A stretch of 64,000 nucleotides of DNA from Caldilineaceae bacterium (GCA_022821585.1 JAJEDI010000050.1:1-64000), one strand, 5' to 3'; positions 8,428-18,037 are shown, counted from the first letter of the stretch. Notes: generated by a model not told the origin, from the sequence alone. Numbers and translations: made by a program.

Positions 8428-9795
8428 ATGGCAACCACGCTAACACAGCCGAACATTCTCCTGTTCGTCACTGACGATCACGGGCAGTGGGCGAGTGGGC
8501 TTTACGGCATTAGGGAGTTGGTCACACCTAATCTAGACCGGTTGGCGGCATTGGGTGTGGTGATGGAGAACGCGTTTACGCCGACGCCGGTCTGCTCGCC
8601 GGCGCGCGCTTCGCTGCTGACGGGATTGACGCCTTCGCAGCACGGGGTCCACGATTACATTGCGATGGCGTTTGACCGGGGGCCGTGGCTGGCGGGGGAA
8701 AGGACTCTGCCGCAACTGCTGCAGGAGGCAGGTTACCGAACGGGGTTTGCCGGCAAGTGGCACATGGGGAATGAAGACGAGCCGGCTCCGGGAATCGATT
8801 CCTGGTTCAGTGTGGGAAGCTCCTACCCGCTGTTACACGAGGGGACAAGAGAGTTCTGCAATCAGGGACGGATGGAGGTTTTTTGCGGTAACACTGATGA
8901 GATCATTGCTGAACAGGCTACGAGGTTTGTCAATGCGGAGGATGAGAGACCGTTTTTTCTTCTCGTCGGCCTGACGGCTACACACGGGCCCTGGAGTGGA
9001 CATCCGGAACGGCTGGCGACCTTGTATCGCGACGCTACATTTGGCGACATTCCTGTGGCCGAGTCCTATCCGTTTGGTGAACAGGCGTTGGAGTCGCGGA
9101 GCGTGGACCGGCGTCGCGAGCGGGAGGCGCAGGCCCAGTACTATGCCGCGGTCAGTCATGTTGACGAGATTGTCGGGCGGCTGGTGGGTGCAGTTGACGG
9201 GGCAGGCAAGTTGGACAATTCGCTGGTCGTGTACACGTCGGACCACGGGCTGAACTGCGGACATCACGGTATATGGGGCAAGGGGAACGGGACGCGGCCA
9301 TTGAACATGGTGGAGGAGTCGATACGCGTGCCTATGATAGTGAAATGGCCGGGCGTCTTGCGGGCGGGAATGCGGTGCCGGGAACTGGTAGATCACCTGG
9401 ACCTGTTTCAGACACTGGCGGAAGCGGGACAAGCGAAGCTACCCCCTGGCGGTAATTACGCGGGCCGAAGCATGCTGCCGCTTTTCGTTGACCAGCAAGG
9501 GGACGCGTCCTGGCGGGATGTTCAGTTTGGCGAGTATGGAACGGTGCGCATGGCGCGGACGCGTCGACATAAGCTGGTCCAGCGGCATCCGAGCGGGCCC
9601 GACGGACTCTTCGACCTAGAGAACGATCCAAGAGAGCGCCGCAATCTCATTGACAGCGCCTCGTACCAGGCCGTACGGATTGAACTCTCCCGATCGATTA
9701 AACGGCACTTCGACCGCTACTCCAGGCCGGGCAAGAGCGGTACGTTGGGGGCCGGGTTGCCGCAGCACAACATGACTGAATTCTGGCGAGTTTAG
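8428..9795 (+). CDS. Type I sulfatase (formylglycine-dependent)
   Basis: 455 aa alkaline-phosphatase-superfamily sulfatase. The activation motif CSPAR is at 56-60, with Cys56 the residue converted to formylglycine by a maturase not seen in this window. Metal ligands are visible: D16-D17 in VTDDHGQ and D272-H273 in YTSDHG. Active-site Lys/His appear in GKWHMGN (K110, H112). No signal peptide is evident, so it may be cytoplasmic or exported by other means. Likely role: release of sulfate from sulfated sugars or arylsulfates. Start ATG 8428 with agagg upstream. Its stop overlaps the stop of the convergent MFS gene. Confidence 0.92.
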   Translation: MATTLTQPNILLFVTDDHGQWASGLYGIRELVTPNLDRLAALGVVMENAFTPTPVCSPARASLLTGLTPSQHGVHDYIAMAFDRGPWLAGERTLPQLLQEAGYRTGFAGKWHMGNEDEPAPGIDSWFSVGSSYPLLHEGTREFCNQGRMEVFCGNTDEIIAEQATRFVNAEDERPFFLLVGLTATHGPWSGHPERLATLYRDATFGDIPVAESYPFGEQALESRSVDRRREREAQAQYYAAVSHVDEIVGRLVGAVDGAGKLDNSLVVYTSDHGLNCGHHGIWGKGNGTRPLNMVEESIRVPMIVKWPGVLRAGMRCRELVDHLDLFQTLAEAGQAKLPPGGNYAGRSMLPLFVDQQGDASWRDVQFGEYGTVRMARTRRHKLVQRHPSGPDGLFDLENDPRERRNLIDSASYQAVRIELSRSIKRHFDRYSRPGKSGTLGAGLPQHNMTEFWRV

Positions 9796-11219
9796 GCCGG
9801 TTGTTCAGTTTTGGACTTCAGCGACCAGAGTAGCGTAGCCCCGATAACAACAGCTACGATATAGAATTGCAGTCGATAGGCCTGGCTGATGGCCAGAGGG
9901 GAGGCGTCGGTCACGTCTACCGGCATGCCGGCAGAGCGGGCTACATTGCTGGCAAAGACGGCCCCCAGCAGAGCGATCCCAGTGGTTTGACCGATCATGC
10001 GCGTCAGGCCGATCAGGCCTGAGGCGACTCCGAGCCGGGCTGGGGGCGCGGCGCCCATGATGACGGTACTGTTGGGGCTCATGAACAGTCCGATGCCGAT
10101 GCCCATGGGCAATATGCGCAGGAGGAAGCCAAGCTGGCTGTTGTCCACGTTGACGGTGCTGGCTACGAGGAAGCCGACGAGGAGGGTTGCGAGTCCCAAG
10201 AGGGTTACGCGATGGGCGCCCAGGCGGTCGGCGAGATAGCCGGCAGTGGGGGCAATTAGTGCGATTTCGATGGAGACGATGGCCATCACGAAGCCGACCT
10301 GCAGGATGGTGAGGCCAAGGGCAAGCTGCATGAAGAAGGGCAGGAGAAAAGTGACGCCGGAGGTTGCGATGCCGGCGAGCGCGGCAAGCGCGATGTGGAG
10401 AGTGAACGGGCGACTGCGGAAGAGTTCGAAGTCGAGCACGGGGTGGGCGACGCGGCGTTCGGTGTAGAGAAAAGCAGCGAAGCCGACGGCGCTGGCAGTA
10501 AAGAGGAGGAGGACATAGATATGGGCGAAACCGATGAGTTGGCCATAGGAGAGGCCGAGAGAAAGCGTACACATGGTCGCGCCGATTAGGGCCGCGCCCA
10601 GGATGTCGAAGCGCCGGGACCTGCCGGAGGGCGACAGGGCGGGGAGGTACCTGGCCGCCATGAGCGCGGCCAGTACGGCGCAGGGACCAAGCATGAAGAA
10701 GGCGATCCGCCAGCCGTAGGCGCCGATCAGATAGCCGCCGAGTATCGGGCCCACGAAGTGTCCGAAGGAGTTGGCGCCGGCGGCGATTCCCAGTACACGC
10801 CCCTTTTCGGTATCGGGAAATATTTCGGCGACGATGGCCATTGAGAGGACGGTGACGACGGCGGCGCCGGCGGACTGCAGAACGCGGAAACCGATAAGGA
10901 AGTAGACGCTGGGTGAAAGGGCGCAGAGAAGGGAGGCCAGCCCGAAGAAGAGATTCCCGACGATGAAGATGCGTCTCTTGCCAAACATGTCAGCCAGGCG
11001 GCCAACGCTCAGCATCACCACTGCAAGCGTGATTTGGAAGCTGAGCAACACCCACTGGATGGTGGTGAAGTTGGTTCCCAACTCTTGGGAGAGGGTCGGC
11101 AGTGCGGCCTGAATTATGCTTTGGTTGAGGGCCTGAACCAGGATTCCGGCGACAACGGCCAGTAGCGCAACCCATTTGCGGGTACGGGCGGCTTCCAGGG
11201 TGGAGGCATCACTGTTCAT
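9792..11219 (-). CDS. MFS transporter, DHA2/EmrB-QacA-like
   Basis: 475 aa integral membrane protein with a run of about 12-14 hydrophobic helices. The drug:H+ antiporter loop is visible after helix 2 as GRLADMFGKRR, and a motif C-like GxxxGPxxGG appears as FGHFVGPILGGYL. A second loop copy AGYLADRLGAHR occurs in the C-terminal half, as expected from internal duplication. Typical function is proton-driven efflux of small hydrophobic molecules, but metabolite export cannot be excluded. Its stop codon overlaps that of the convergent sulfatase. The RBS is weak. Confidence 0.88.
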   Translation of the reverse strand: MNSDASTLEAARTRKWVALLAVVAGILVQALNQSIIQAALPTLSQELGTNFTTIQWVLLSFQITLAVVMLSVGRLADMFGKRRIFIVGNLFFGLASLLCALSPSVYFLIGFRVLQSAGAAVVTVLSMAIVAEIFPDTEKGRVLGIAAGANSFGHFVGPILGGYLIGAYGWRIAFFMLGPCAVLAALMAARYLPALSPSGRSRRFDILGAALIGATMCTLSLGLSYGQLIGFAHIYVLLLFTASAVGFAAFLYTERRVAHPVLDFELFRSRPFTLHIALAALAGIATSGVTFLLPFFMQLALGLTILQVGFVMAIVSIEIALIAPTAGYLADRLGAHRVTLLGLATLLVGFLVASTVNVDNSQLGFLLRILPMGIGIGLFMSPNSTVIMGAAPPARLGVASGLIGLTRMIGQTTGIALLGAVFASNVARSAGMPVDVTDASPLAISQAYRLQFYIVAVVIGATLLWSLKSKTEQPA

Positions 11220-11316
11220 GTAGGGGCCGGACCCGGTTGGAAGAAGGCTTGCCGTTCTTGCTTGCTGTCATGTAAGGCGGGAGAGTCCCTCCACTCCAGA
11301 AATCCTCATGCCGCAA

Positions 11317-12669
11317 TTACAAGCTGCCGATTGCCTTGATCAGGTGGCCGGTGAAGAGAATGGAGCGCATGTAATCTTCGACGTAAATGTTTTCGTTGGG
11401 CGCGTGGAGGTTCGAATTGGGGTTGCCGACGCCGCCGCCGGAGATGCCGGGGATGCCGAAGGTCCCGCACAGCTGGTACATGGGTCCGCCGCCGGCTGAA
11501 GAGGGGTAGACGACAGGTTCTGCGCCGAAGATGTCGCGGGCCACTGAGATGCTGGCCTGGACCCAGGGATGGTCAACCTGCGACCGGTATGGCCAGAGCT
11601 GCGCGAGGAGCTCGACGTTGACGTCGGTAAAGCCACGGCGGTCGAGGTGCTCTCTGACGAGTCGCAGTACCAGTTCGGGGTTCAGGTTGGGGACCAGCCG
11701 GAAGTCCACCTTTGTTGAGGCCTGGTTGGGGAGGACGGTCTTCAGGCCGGGGCCTGTGTAGCCGGTCAGGAAGCCGCAGATGGTGCAGGTCGGGTCGAAG
11801 AGGAGTTGTTTGACGATGTCGGGGCCGGTTGCTCCTTTGAGGAATGAGCTTATGCCGAAGTCCTGCTTGTTCTGCTCTTCATCGAAGGGGATTCCCTGGA
11901 TGTATTCCAACTCGTCAGCGGTGGGCTTAACTACGTGGTCCATGAGGCCGTCGACGGTAATGTTTTCGTTTTCGTCTTTGAGGCTGGCGAGGGCCCAGAT
12001 GAGGCGCCATGCCGGATTGCCGACGATGGGGGCGTTCATGGAGTGGAGGTCGCTGCTTGCGCCGCTGACGGAGAGGCCGAGGTAGGCAATTCCTTTCATG
12101 CCGAGAGAGATGACGGGTCTGCCGGCGCCATCCCTGCGGCCACCTTCCCACAGGCAGGCGTCGGCGCCTTCCAAGAGGCCGCGATTTTCTTCGACGAAGC
12201 GGCCCAAGTTGGGGCTGCCGATCTCCTCTTCCCCTTCAACAATCCACTTTATGCGGAAAGGAAGCTCGCCAATTTCCTGCTGGTAGGCCTCTATGGCCTG
12301 GACGCGCGCCATCCAGGGCCCCTTGTTGTCGGAGACGCCGCGGGCCCAGACGCGGCCGTCACGGATCTCGGCGTCGAAGGGGCCGGAATCCCACAGGTCC
12401 AAGGGTTCCGGCGGCTGGACGTCGTAGTGGTTGTAGATCATGAGAGTCTTGTCGCCGGACCCCATTTCGCCGTAGACAACAGGCGCCCCACCTTCGACGG
12501 AAATCACTTTGGACTCGAAGCCAACGTTGCGCAGCCGGTCGCTGACCCATTCGGCGGTCTCATCTATGCCTATATTCTGCGCGATGATGCTCGGCTTGCG
12601 GCAGAATTCCTGAAGTTCAGCGAGAAAGCGTTCCTGGTTTTTGCGGACGTTGGCTTCGAAGCGGTCCAT
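11317..12669 (-). CDS. M20 family metallopeptidase (CNDP-dipeptidase-like)
   Basis: 450 aa di-zinc peptidase of the M20 family. Motifs in order: HYDVQ (H81, D83), GVSDNKG with bridging Asp114, EGEEEIGS with catalytic Glu148 and metal Glu149, and a late NLHAPNENI His. The dimerisation domain lies between. Length and motifs match cytosolic non-specific dipeptidases / carnosinases rather than ArgE. Start ATG 12669 has aggaga upstream. It lies in a run of minus-strand genes together with a racemase-family and an aspartoacylase-family enzyme, which suggests turnover of dipeptides or N-acylated amino acids. Confidence 0.92.
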   Translation of the reverse strand: MDRFEANVRKNQERFLAELQEFCRKPSIIAQNIGIDETAEWVSDRLRNVGFESKVISVEGGAPVVYGEMGSGDKTLMIYNHYDVQPPEPLDLWDSGPFDAEIRDGRVWARGVSDNKGPWMARVQAIEAYQQEIGELPFRIKWIVEGEEEIGSPNLGRFVEENRGLLEGADACLWEGGRRDGAGRPVISLGMKGIAYLGLSVSGASSDLHSMNAPIVGNPAWRLIWALASLKDENENITVDGLMDHVVKPTADELEYIQGIPFDEEQNKQDFGISSFLKGATGPDIVKQLLFDPTCTICGFLTGYTGPGLKTVLPNQASTKVDFRLVPNLNPELVLRLVREHLDRRGFTDVNVELLAQLWPYRSQVDHPWVQASISVARDIFGAEPVVYPSSAGGGPMYQLCGTFGIPGISGGGVGNPNSNLHAPNENIYVEDYMRSILFTGHLIKAIGSL

Positions 12670-12824
12670 TTGTTTCTCCTGTGGTTCGATGCAGGGGTTG
12701 CCAGGGGCAGACTGTTGCGCTGCCCCTGAAATTGCCTCTATTGGTGTTTTCCGTATCCGAAAGAAGGTCTTCGGCTGGTGCGAAAGCGGTCCGGTCTTGA
12801 CGAAAGCCTACGACTGCCGGGCTG

Positions 12825-13619
12825 TTAATTCAACGAGGGGACGGCCTCGGACGAAACTGGGAAACGAGCGTGCCTGGCAAACGAGAGCTGGAGCTGATAC
12901 TCGTTGTAGTACCTGCGTGTGGCAGCAACCATTTCGATGTACTTAAGCGCCGTGATCATGGGGTCGAGCACAGTGATAGGTACGGCGCGGGCGACGGGTT
13001 CGAGCAGTCCCGACCAGAGCGTGCAGGCGAAGAAGACTGCGTCGGCGCCATCTTCTTCCAGGGCGAGCCTGGCCTGATCTACTCCATCTTCGCGTGCGGC
13101 GCGATCCATTTCCTCGACAACGATACGACGCAGCTCCGACTCATCCTGCTCGAAGAGACGCATGGCCATGTCGGCATCGGGATGGGCGAAATGGGCCTCG
13201 CGCACTGAGGCCAGCCAGGGAGCCATGTTGTATCTGTGGACCAGGTGGTTCCAGGAGCCGCCGTTTTTTCTGCCGGCGATAATCGTTACGCGTCCCAGTG
13301 CGGGCGCGGTGTGGGCCAAGGCTTCGAAGGGGCCGGAGACGGGGATATTGACGAGTCGCTTTGCATCTTCAACGCCCGGGTCGGCGCAGCAGCCGATCGA
13401 AATGCCATCGAACCCTTCTTTCTCGCCCTCGGTGACGGCATGAAGGAGCTGATTTGTGAAGTAGGCTGCCGGGGGCAGGTAGGGTGTCTTTGGCACATCC
13501 TGCAAGCTGCGAACCACGAGTTCGGTGTCGGGGCAGGCGGCGGGCTGCAAGATGTTGTAGGTGTACTCGTCGTACATGTCCGTCCCGAGAGGATTAATGT
13601 ACAGGATTCGGGTTGTCAT
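12825..13619 (-). CDS. Asp/Glu/hydantoin racemase-family protein
   Basis: 264 aa from ATG 13619, which has aaggag upstream; the frame extends to 13820 but without family similarity. The two-cysteine architecture of the Asp/Glu racemase superfamily is present: Cys77/Cys78 in IGCCADPG and Cys199 in FFACTLWSG. The first motif resembles hydantoin and allantoin racemases. The superfamily also includes maleate isomerase (NicE) and arylmalonate decarboxylase, so racemisation is not certain. Its place between the M20 peptidase and an MFS transporter, in the same strand block as NicX-like genes, makes a maleate-isomerase-like or hydantoin-racemase-like role worth testing. Confidence 0.82.
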   Translation of the reverse strand: MTTRILYINPLGTDMYDEYTYNILQPAACPDTELVVRSLQDVPKTPYLPPAAYFTNQLLHAVTEGEKEGFDGISIGCCADPGVEDAKRLVNIPVSGPFEALAHTAPALGRVTIIAGRKNGGSWNHLVHRYNMAPWLASVREAHFAHPDADMAMRLFEQDESELRRIVVEEMDRAAREDGVDQARLALEEDGADAVFFACTLWSGLLEPVARAVPITVLDPMITALKYIEMVAATRRYYNEYQLQLSFARHARFPVSSEAVPSLN

Positions 13620-13713
13620 GAGACTGCTCCTTGCTGAGAAAGGGGCTGCACAAACGGTTAAACTGCCGTGTTGACCAGATAGTCTGAAGTTTAGTCCAAT
13701 CCATCGTATGAAA

Positions 13714-14976
13714 TCAAGTTGAAGGTGGTTGAAAGACGGCGCGAAGCCTGCTTCCATATCGTTGCCTGAACTCCGGCAGGAAAAACGAGCCCAAGCCTGT
13801 GAGCGCGGCAAGGGCGGCAAGGGCGTACATGCTGGCGTTCAGTCCGAAGACATCGCCCAGCATGCCGATTGGCGTTACGAAAAGCGCACCGATTCCCCAG
13901 ACCATACCCATCATCACTCCTGAGGCCATTGCCATGCGGTCGGGGGCGAGCTCCTGGGCCAAAACGGTGGCCACAGGCTGGCTTGCAAACAGGGCCATGC
14001 CGGCGATGACCAACATCAGCAGGCTGAGGATGCCGTCTGTTCTGACGAAGGCGAAGATCGTGGCCGCAGAAAGCAGGAGCGAAAGTGCGATGACCCACGA
14101 GCCGGAGTAGCGGTCAGACAGGTGGCCGCCAAGGAGTCCACCCAGAGCGCCGAACAGGGAGAGCGCGGAAAGGCCGAGGCCGCCGATGACGAGGGTGACG
14201 GCGCGGCTGTCAACGAGAAATATGGGAAGGAAGGTCCTGAAGCCGCCCCAGATCGCAGCGCGGAAGGTCATCAGCACGGCTAGTAGAAGCAGCGGTCCGA
14301 CAAAAGTCTGGGCTGCGGAAGCCAACCCTCTGCCGTCGCCTTCGTTCGATTTGGACGTTGAAGGTTCTTTGGGAACGTCCACGCCGATAAAGTAGTAGAT
14401 GGCAGCGGCGGCAATCAGCCCGAACGGAATCATCAGGTAGGTGGACTCGAGGCCGAACAGGGTGACGACGCCGACGCTGAGGAGGGGTCCGACGGCGATG
14501 CCGATGTTGCCGGCGAAGGCGAAGATGGACATGGCGGTACCGTGGCGGCCGCCGGAGGTGGCGCGCACCATCATGGCGGCGTGGGGATGGAAGATGGCGT
14601 TGCTGAACCGTCCAAAGACAACGCATACCATGAGCAGAGCATAGGTCGGCGCAAGGCCAATGAAGCTCATACCAAGCGCCGCACCGATCAGGCCCAGGAT
14701 CATGAACCAAGCGCGGGGGAAGCGGTCCACCAGCCAGCCGATGAAGGGCTGTACGGGCATGAGCATGAAACTGGTGAGGGAGGTGAAGAATCCCACATCG
14801 GTCAGGCTCAGCGACATTCTGTCGATGAGCAGAGGCCAGAGGGGGATGAGCGTGGCGTAGTACATATCGCCCACGAGGTGGCCGAAGGAGAGAACGCCGA
14901 GTTTGAATTTATCAAGTTTGACGGCCGTTGCGGCTGACGCCGGCGGCAGCGCGCTTACATTGACATCGGAACTCAA
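13714..14976 (-). CDS. MFS transporter, fosmidomycin-resistance (Fsr)-like
   Basis: 420 aa with about 12 hydrophobic helices. The N-terminal stretch GHLVGDMYYATLIPLWPLLIDRMSLS resembles the opening of Fsr-type MFS proteins, and GWLVDRFPRAW is the loop after helix 2. The start is TTG at 14974-14976; no ATG or GTG occurs before the first helix in this frame. The substrate is unknown. A soluble loop near residue 200 (KEPSTSKSNEGD) separates the two six-helix halves, as usual. It lies 94 bp upstream of the racemase-family gene. Confidence 0.85.
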   Translation of the reverse strand: MSSDVNVSALPPASAATAVKLDKFKLGVLSFGHLVGDMYYATLIPLWPLLIDRMSLSLTDVGFFTSLTSFMLMPVQPFIGWLVDRFPRAWFMILGLIGAALGMSFIGLAPTYALLMVCVVFGRFSNAIFHPHAAMMVRATSGGRHGTAMSIFAFAGNIGIAVGPLLSVGVVTLFGLESTYLMIPFGLIAAAAIYYFIGVDVPKEPSTSKSNEGDGRGLASAAQTFVGPLLLLAVLMTFRAAIWGGFRTFLPIFLVDSRAVTLVIGGLGLSALSLFGALGGLLGGHLSDRYSGSWVIALSLLLSAATIFAFVRTDGILSLLMLVIAGMALFASQPVATVLAQELAPDRMAMASGVMMGMVWGIGALFVTPIGMLGDVFGLNASMYALAALAALTGLGSFFLPEFRQRYGSRLRAVFQPPST

Positions 14977-15338
14977 GTTTCGCTATCCGTTCCCGAGCAG
15001 GTTATGCAAGGCGGTTTGAACAGAGCTTTCCACCTAACCAAGGAATAGCCAGGCTTTGTACTGGGTGCGGTCTGTGTGAATCAGGACTTGTCAGTTCGCA
15101 TACGGTGGCATGGGCACCCGCTGGCAGTGCGGCACACGGTCGGTCAGGCATGTTGTAGGAGGGGGGGCGTTGCGGGGGCGGAGCCCCCGCACAAGGGAGG
15201 CCGCTTGCGGCCGACCGCCCAAAGTAAAGGAAAGAGAAAAGAGAAGAGAGGAAAGAGAAACCAACCTCGCACCTCACTTTGGAGGGCAAACTGGCAAAGG
15301 AGTCGTTTATACCTGACCGGGAGTTTCGGTCCATGTCG
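14977..15338. other. Intergenic region containing repeat copy 2 and a purine-rich tract
   Basis: No gene was recognised. The region contains the structured repeat at 15165-15222 and, right after it, a strongly purine-rich run of about 40 bases (from 15223). Short open frames here run through the repeat and are not credible genes. Confidence 0.6.
15165..15222. repeat. Structured intergenic repeat (copy 2), three-way-junction-like
   Basis: It can fold as an outer stem gggcg/cgccc (15165-15169 with 15216-15220), a perfect 8-bp hairpin gcgggggc/gcccccgc with loop gga (15172-15190), the linker acaaggga, and a second hairpin ggccgc/gcggcc (15199-15212). The same layout with a different second stem occurs at 43236-43296, and a damaged copy lies at the window start. 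Confidence 0.78.
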
Positions 15339-16340
15339 TCAGCGTTCGCGGAAGGTGAATGCGATCTGGGTACCTTCGGGCACGACTTGCGTGTAACCGA
15401 CGCCGCCGGTGAATGACCAGCAGTAGCCGTCGTAGGGCATTTTGACTTCCTCGATCAGGTCGCCCCAGACGTCCATCATGTCGACGGCCGTGTCGCCCTC
15501 GCGCAGGAAGGTGCCAGGGGGGTGCTTGATCCACATGAGGCCGCCTTTGTGCGAGGTGAGGCGGTCGGCCATGTAGAAGTCGCCCTGCATGGGAGGCGTT
15601 GCCTGGGGAACGATGTCGCCTTCCAGCATGCCGATAGCCTTCATGGTGTTGGTGATCCCGATCTGGCCGGAGTTCGTGTTGTCCTCCCAGAGGAAGAAAT
15701 CGGCGATCAGTTCGGGCGTCATGGAGGGAATGCCGTGGGCCAGGGAGCTGCCGACGACGCCGGTGGCGGAGCGGCCGGGCGAATCGATGACGGTGAAACC
15801 CCAGGCCTCCGCCATCTTTTCCATCTCGTTGAGTACGTTTTCGTCGGGACAGGCGTCGCGGCGAATTAAGGTGAAGGGGATGGCGTCGGGGGGATTGGAG
15901 TGAACGTCGATGGAGTGGGTGGCCACCTTGAGCGCTTCGCCGATCACGCCGGCCAAACGAAGGGTGACAGTGCCGCCGGAATCGGCCGGCCACATGGGAG
16001 CAGAGGACATGTTGATGCCGTCGCCGGTGGGGGCGATTACGGGGGAGAAGTAGGAGCCGACCTGGAAGGCGAAGGGGTTGCCGACGGTTATGGCAACGAG
16101 GCGCCCTTTCAGCTGCTGGGGGTCGGTGGCGCGTACGGTTTTGAGGAGGGCGCCGGTGCCGTTGATTTCGGTGCCGTGGATGGAGGCGGTGACCACCAAC
16201 GTGGGGCCATCTTCGACGCCATTCACGATAACAACAGGCACACCAACTTTGTTGCCATCGGCCAGGGTGACGTGGCCGAGGTGGCCCTTTACGACTTCAC
16301 CTGGCGCGGCGCTCAGGCCTGCGAGTTCGAAGTTTGCCAT
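15339..16340 (-). CDS. Succinylglutamate desuccinylase/aspartoacylase (AstE/AspA) family protein
   Basis: 333 aa zinc-dependent deacylase/carboxypeptidase-fold protein. Zinc ligands are clear: H55 and E58 in SIHGTEINGT, and H147 in SIDVHSNP. Members hydrolyse N-acyl amino acids or related amides; subfamilies in environmental bacteria are often misannotated, so the substrate is unknown. Start ATG 16340 has a good aaggag RBS. The C-terminal domain (from about 240) resembles the beta-barrel added in AstE-like proteins (PPGTFLREGDTAVDMMDVWGDL). It lies on the same strand as the M20 peptidase and the peptide ABC transporter, suggesting peptide or acyl-amino-acid degradation. Confidence 0.87.
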   Translation of the reverse strand: MANFELAGLSAAPGEVVKGHLGHVTLADGNKVGVPVVIVNGVEDGPTLVVTASIHGTEINGTGALLKTVRATDPQQLKGRLVAITVGNPFAFQVGSYFSPVIAPTGDGINMSSAPMWPADSGGTVTLRLAGVIGEALKVATHSIDVHSNPPDAIPFTLIRRDACPDENVLNEMEKMAEAWGFTVIDSPGRSATGVVGSSLAHGIPSMTPELIADFFLWEDNTNSGQIGITNTMKAIGMLEGDIVPQATPPMQGDFYMADRLTSHKGGLMWIKHPPGTFLREGDTAVDMMDVWGDLIEEVKMPYDGYCWSFTGGVGYTQVVPEGTQIAFTFRER

Positions 16341-16463
16341 GTTAACTACTCCTTTGTGTTCAGTGTCGCGTAGAGAATCGTTTGGCGCATCCGGTCGGGT
16401 CTGCGGGCCGGAGGTTCCGGGAAAGTATGCGTGCGACGGTTCGAGCCGTTTCGATTCGGGTCG

Positions 16464-17801
16464 CTAGTGTGCGCTGGTCGGCTGCAGGTCCGACAAAGTG
16501 TCGGTCGGCCGGTTGGCTGTATTCAGAATTACGACCTCCACAGTATGGGCAAGAATGACTGAAGCCGCTCCCACAACGACGCCAGAGGCCAGCCCGACCG
16601 AGACGCCGATTGTCAACGCCAGTAACATGCTGACCATGTTGACCGCCATACCAAGCTGAATGAAGCGGGTATCATGTCGCTTCATGAGGCGGCCGCGATA
16701 CAGGTTTTGCCAGGCCATCAGAAAGGTGATCGGAACCATGAACTGTGCGCCGAGCGCTGCCAGCGGCTTGATATCGGCAGGAACACCCAAGAGGACGGAA
16801 AAGTAGAAATGGTCCAAGGGCGTGAAAACGAGCAACGCCATGGCGAGGCTGAGGAGCGCGCCGGAAACGACGATGAAGCGACGCAGGGCTCGGTAAGTGC
16901 GTTCATCTTTGAGGAGGGCTATTACGACCTCATGGGAGGCGCGCATCGGGCTGGAGAAGAACATACCCAGGCCGAAAGCGACCGGAAAGGCGGCCAGGGA
17001 AGCGGCGGGCATGGCAGAGCGGGCAATGCCGGCGACGACAAGAGGACGGGAGATGACGCGCATGACGTCGGTTGCGGCCAGGGGGAGATAGAAGCGCCAC
17101 ATTCCGGCGTACGTCATGTCGGGCTGACGTTGATCGGGAGCTTCCTCTCTGCCGAAGATGTGGGTACGAACTATCGGCCGTGCCCACCAGGCAATCACAA
17201 GTGCCTCGACGATTACACTTAGAACCATGGCCAAACCACCGAGCGCGGCGCCAGGCAGGCCTCCGAACCAGACGCCGACGGCCATGGTGGCGGTCAAGGT
17301 GGCAAGCCGGAACATCGTTCCCCAGGTGATATGGCGGGTGTAGCCATGTCTGATGAGGACACCTTGCAGAAAGCGGCGCAGGCCGATGGCGGCGGGCCAG
17401 AGCAGAAGAAGTTGCATTGCGGGACGGGCGGCAGACGCCACTTCCTCCGAGAGGCCGAGGAGGGTCCGGGTCATGACGTGGTAGGCCGGTGTAAAGAATA
17501 GCAGTGCGCTCACGACGGTCATCAGAATCGACAGGTGAAGCATGAAGCGCCAAACCAACTGATACATGGCGCGATTGCGGACGAGGGCCACCCCGGTGCC
17601 CAGCATGTAAATGATGGGGCTTTCCATGAGGATGGCAATTGGTTGGGCCACTCCGAAGGCGGCCAGTTCCAGTTCCGGCTGCGGCAGACGTGTGATGCCG
17701 GCGCTCACCACAGGGTCGGCGATGCTCATCATCAGCCAACTGAGCGCCAGCGGATACCAGAAGGCGAAGATATAGCGCTGGCTCAGTTTTGTGGGAACCA
17801 C
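16464..17801 (-). CDS. MATE/MOP-superfamily-like multi-pass membrane protein
   Basis: 445 aa, about 12 hydrophobic helices arranged as two similar halves (first half from FAFWYPLALSWLMMSIADPVVSAG, second from FYLPLAATDVMRVISRPLVVAG). This duplicated layout is typical of MATE exporters, lipid flippases and ANKH-like proteins. No diagnostic ion-binding residue was identified, so drug efflux is only one option. The start is GTG at 17799-17801, with no ATG nearby upstream. It ends the minus-strand block below the peptide transporter. A 236-bp gap with a long inverted repeat separates it from the upstream SBP gene, so it may have its own promoter. Confidence 0.72.
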   Translation of the reverse strand: MVPTKLSQRYIFAFWYPLALSWLMMSIADPVVSAGITRLPQPELELAAFGVAQPIAILMESPIIYMLGTGVALVRNRAMYQLVWRFMLHLSILMTVVSALLFFTPAYHVMTRTLLGLSEEVASAARPAMQLLLLWPAAIGLRRFLQGVLIRHGYTRHITWGTMFRLATLTATMAVGVWFGGLPGAALGGLAMVLSVIVEALVIAWWARPIVRTHIFGREEAPDQRQPDMTYAGMWRFYLPLAATDVMRVISRPLVVAGIARSAMPAASLAAFPVAFGLGMFFSSPMRASHEVVIALLKDERTYRALRRFIVVSGALLSLAMALLVFTPLDHFYFSVLLGVPADIKPLAALGAQFMVPITFLMAWQNLYRGRLMKRHDTRFIQLGMAVNMVSMLLALTIGVSVGLASGVVVGAASVILAHTVEVVILNTANRPTDTLSDLQPTSAH

Positions 17802-17846
17802 TGGCCTGGCAGCCTCTTACAGGTCATCAAGTTGAACTCTGAACAG

Positions 17847-17917
17847 GACAGTGCCGGAGACGATGTCAACTTCGTCGCTGGACGGCGAGTCTTGTAAATA
17901 ATGTCCCCGGCACTGTC
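17847..17917. repeat. Inverted repeat, 11-bp perfect arms (15 bp with one mismatch)
   Basis: gacagtgccgg at 17847-17857 is exactly complementary to ccggcactgtc at 17907-17917. The arms extend inward by gac with one mismatch. About 49 bases separate the arms. It lies after the stop of the peptide SBP gene and before the MATE-like gene. It may be a terminator-like cruciform or the remnant of a small palindromic mobile element; there is no transposase. Confidence 0.6.
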
Positions 17918-18037
17918 GGTTTCTGTATTAGTACCTGCATCTCAAGAGTTGAGCAGGTTGGTCCAGGATGCCACTCGACCCTGCGAAACCGCCCGACCGG
18001 TCGAGTGGCTGCATACTACTTTTGCCATGTCCCTGGG

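Noticed and set aside
15160-15262. Possible CRISPR or coding gene in the G-rich and purine-rich tract
   Set aside because: No regularly spaced direct repeats; open frames cross a structured repeat and have no RBS or similarity.
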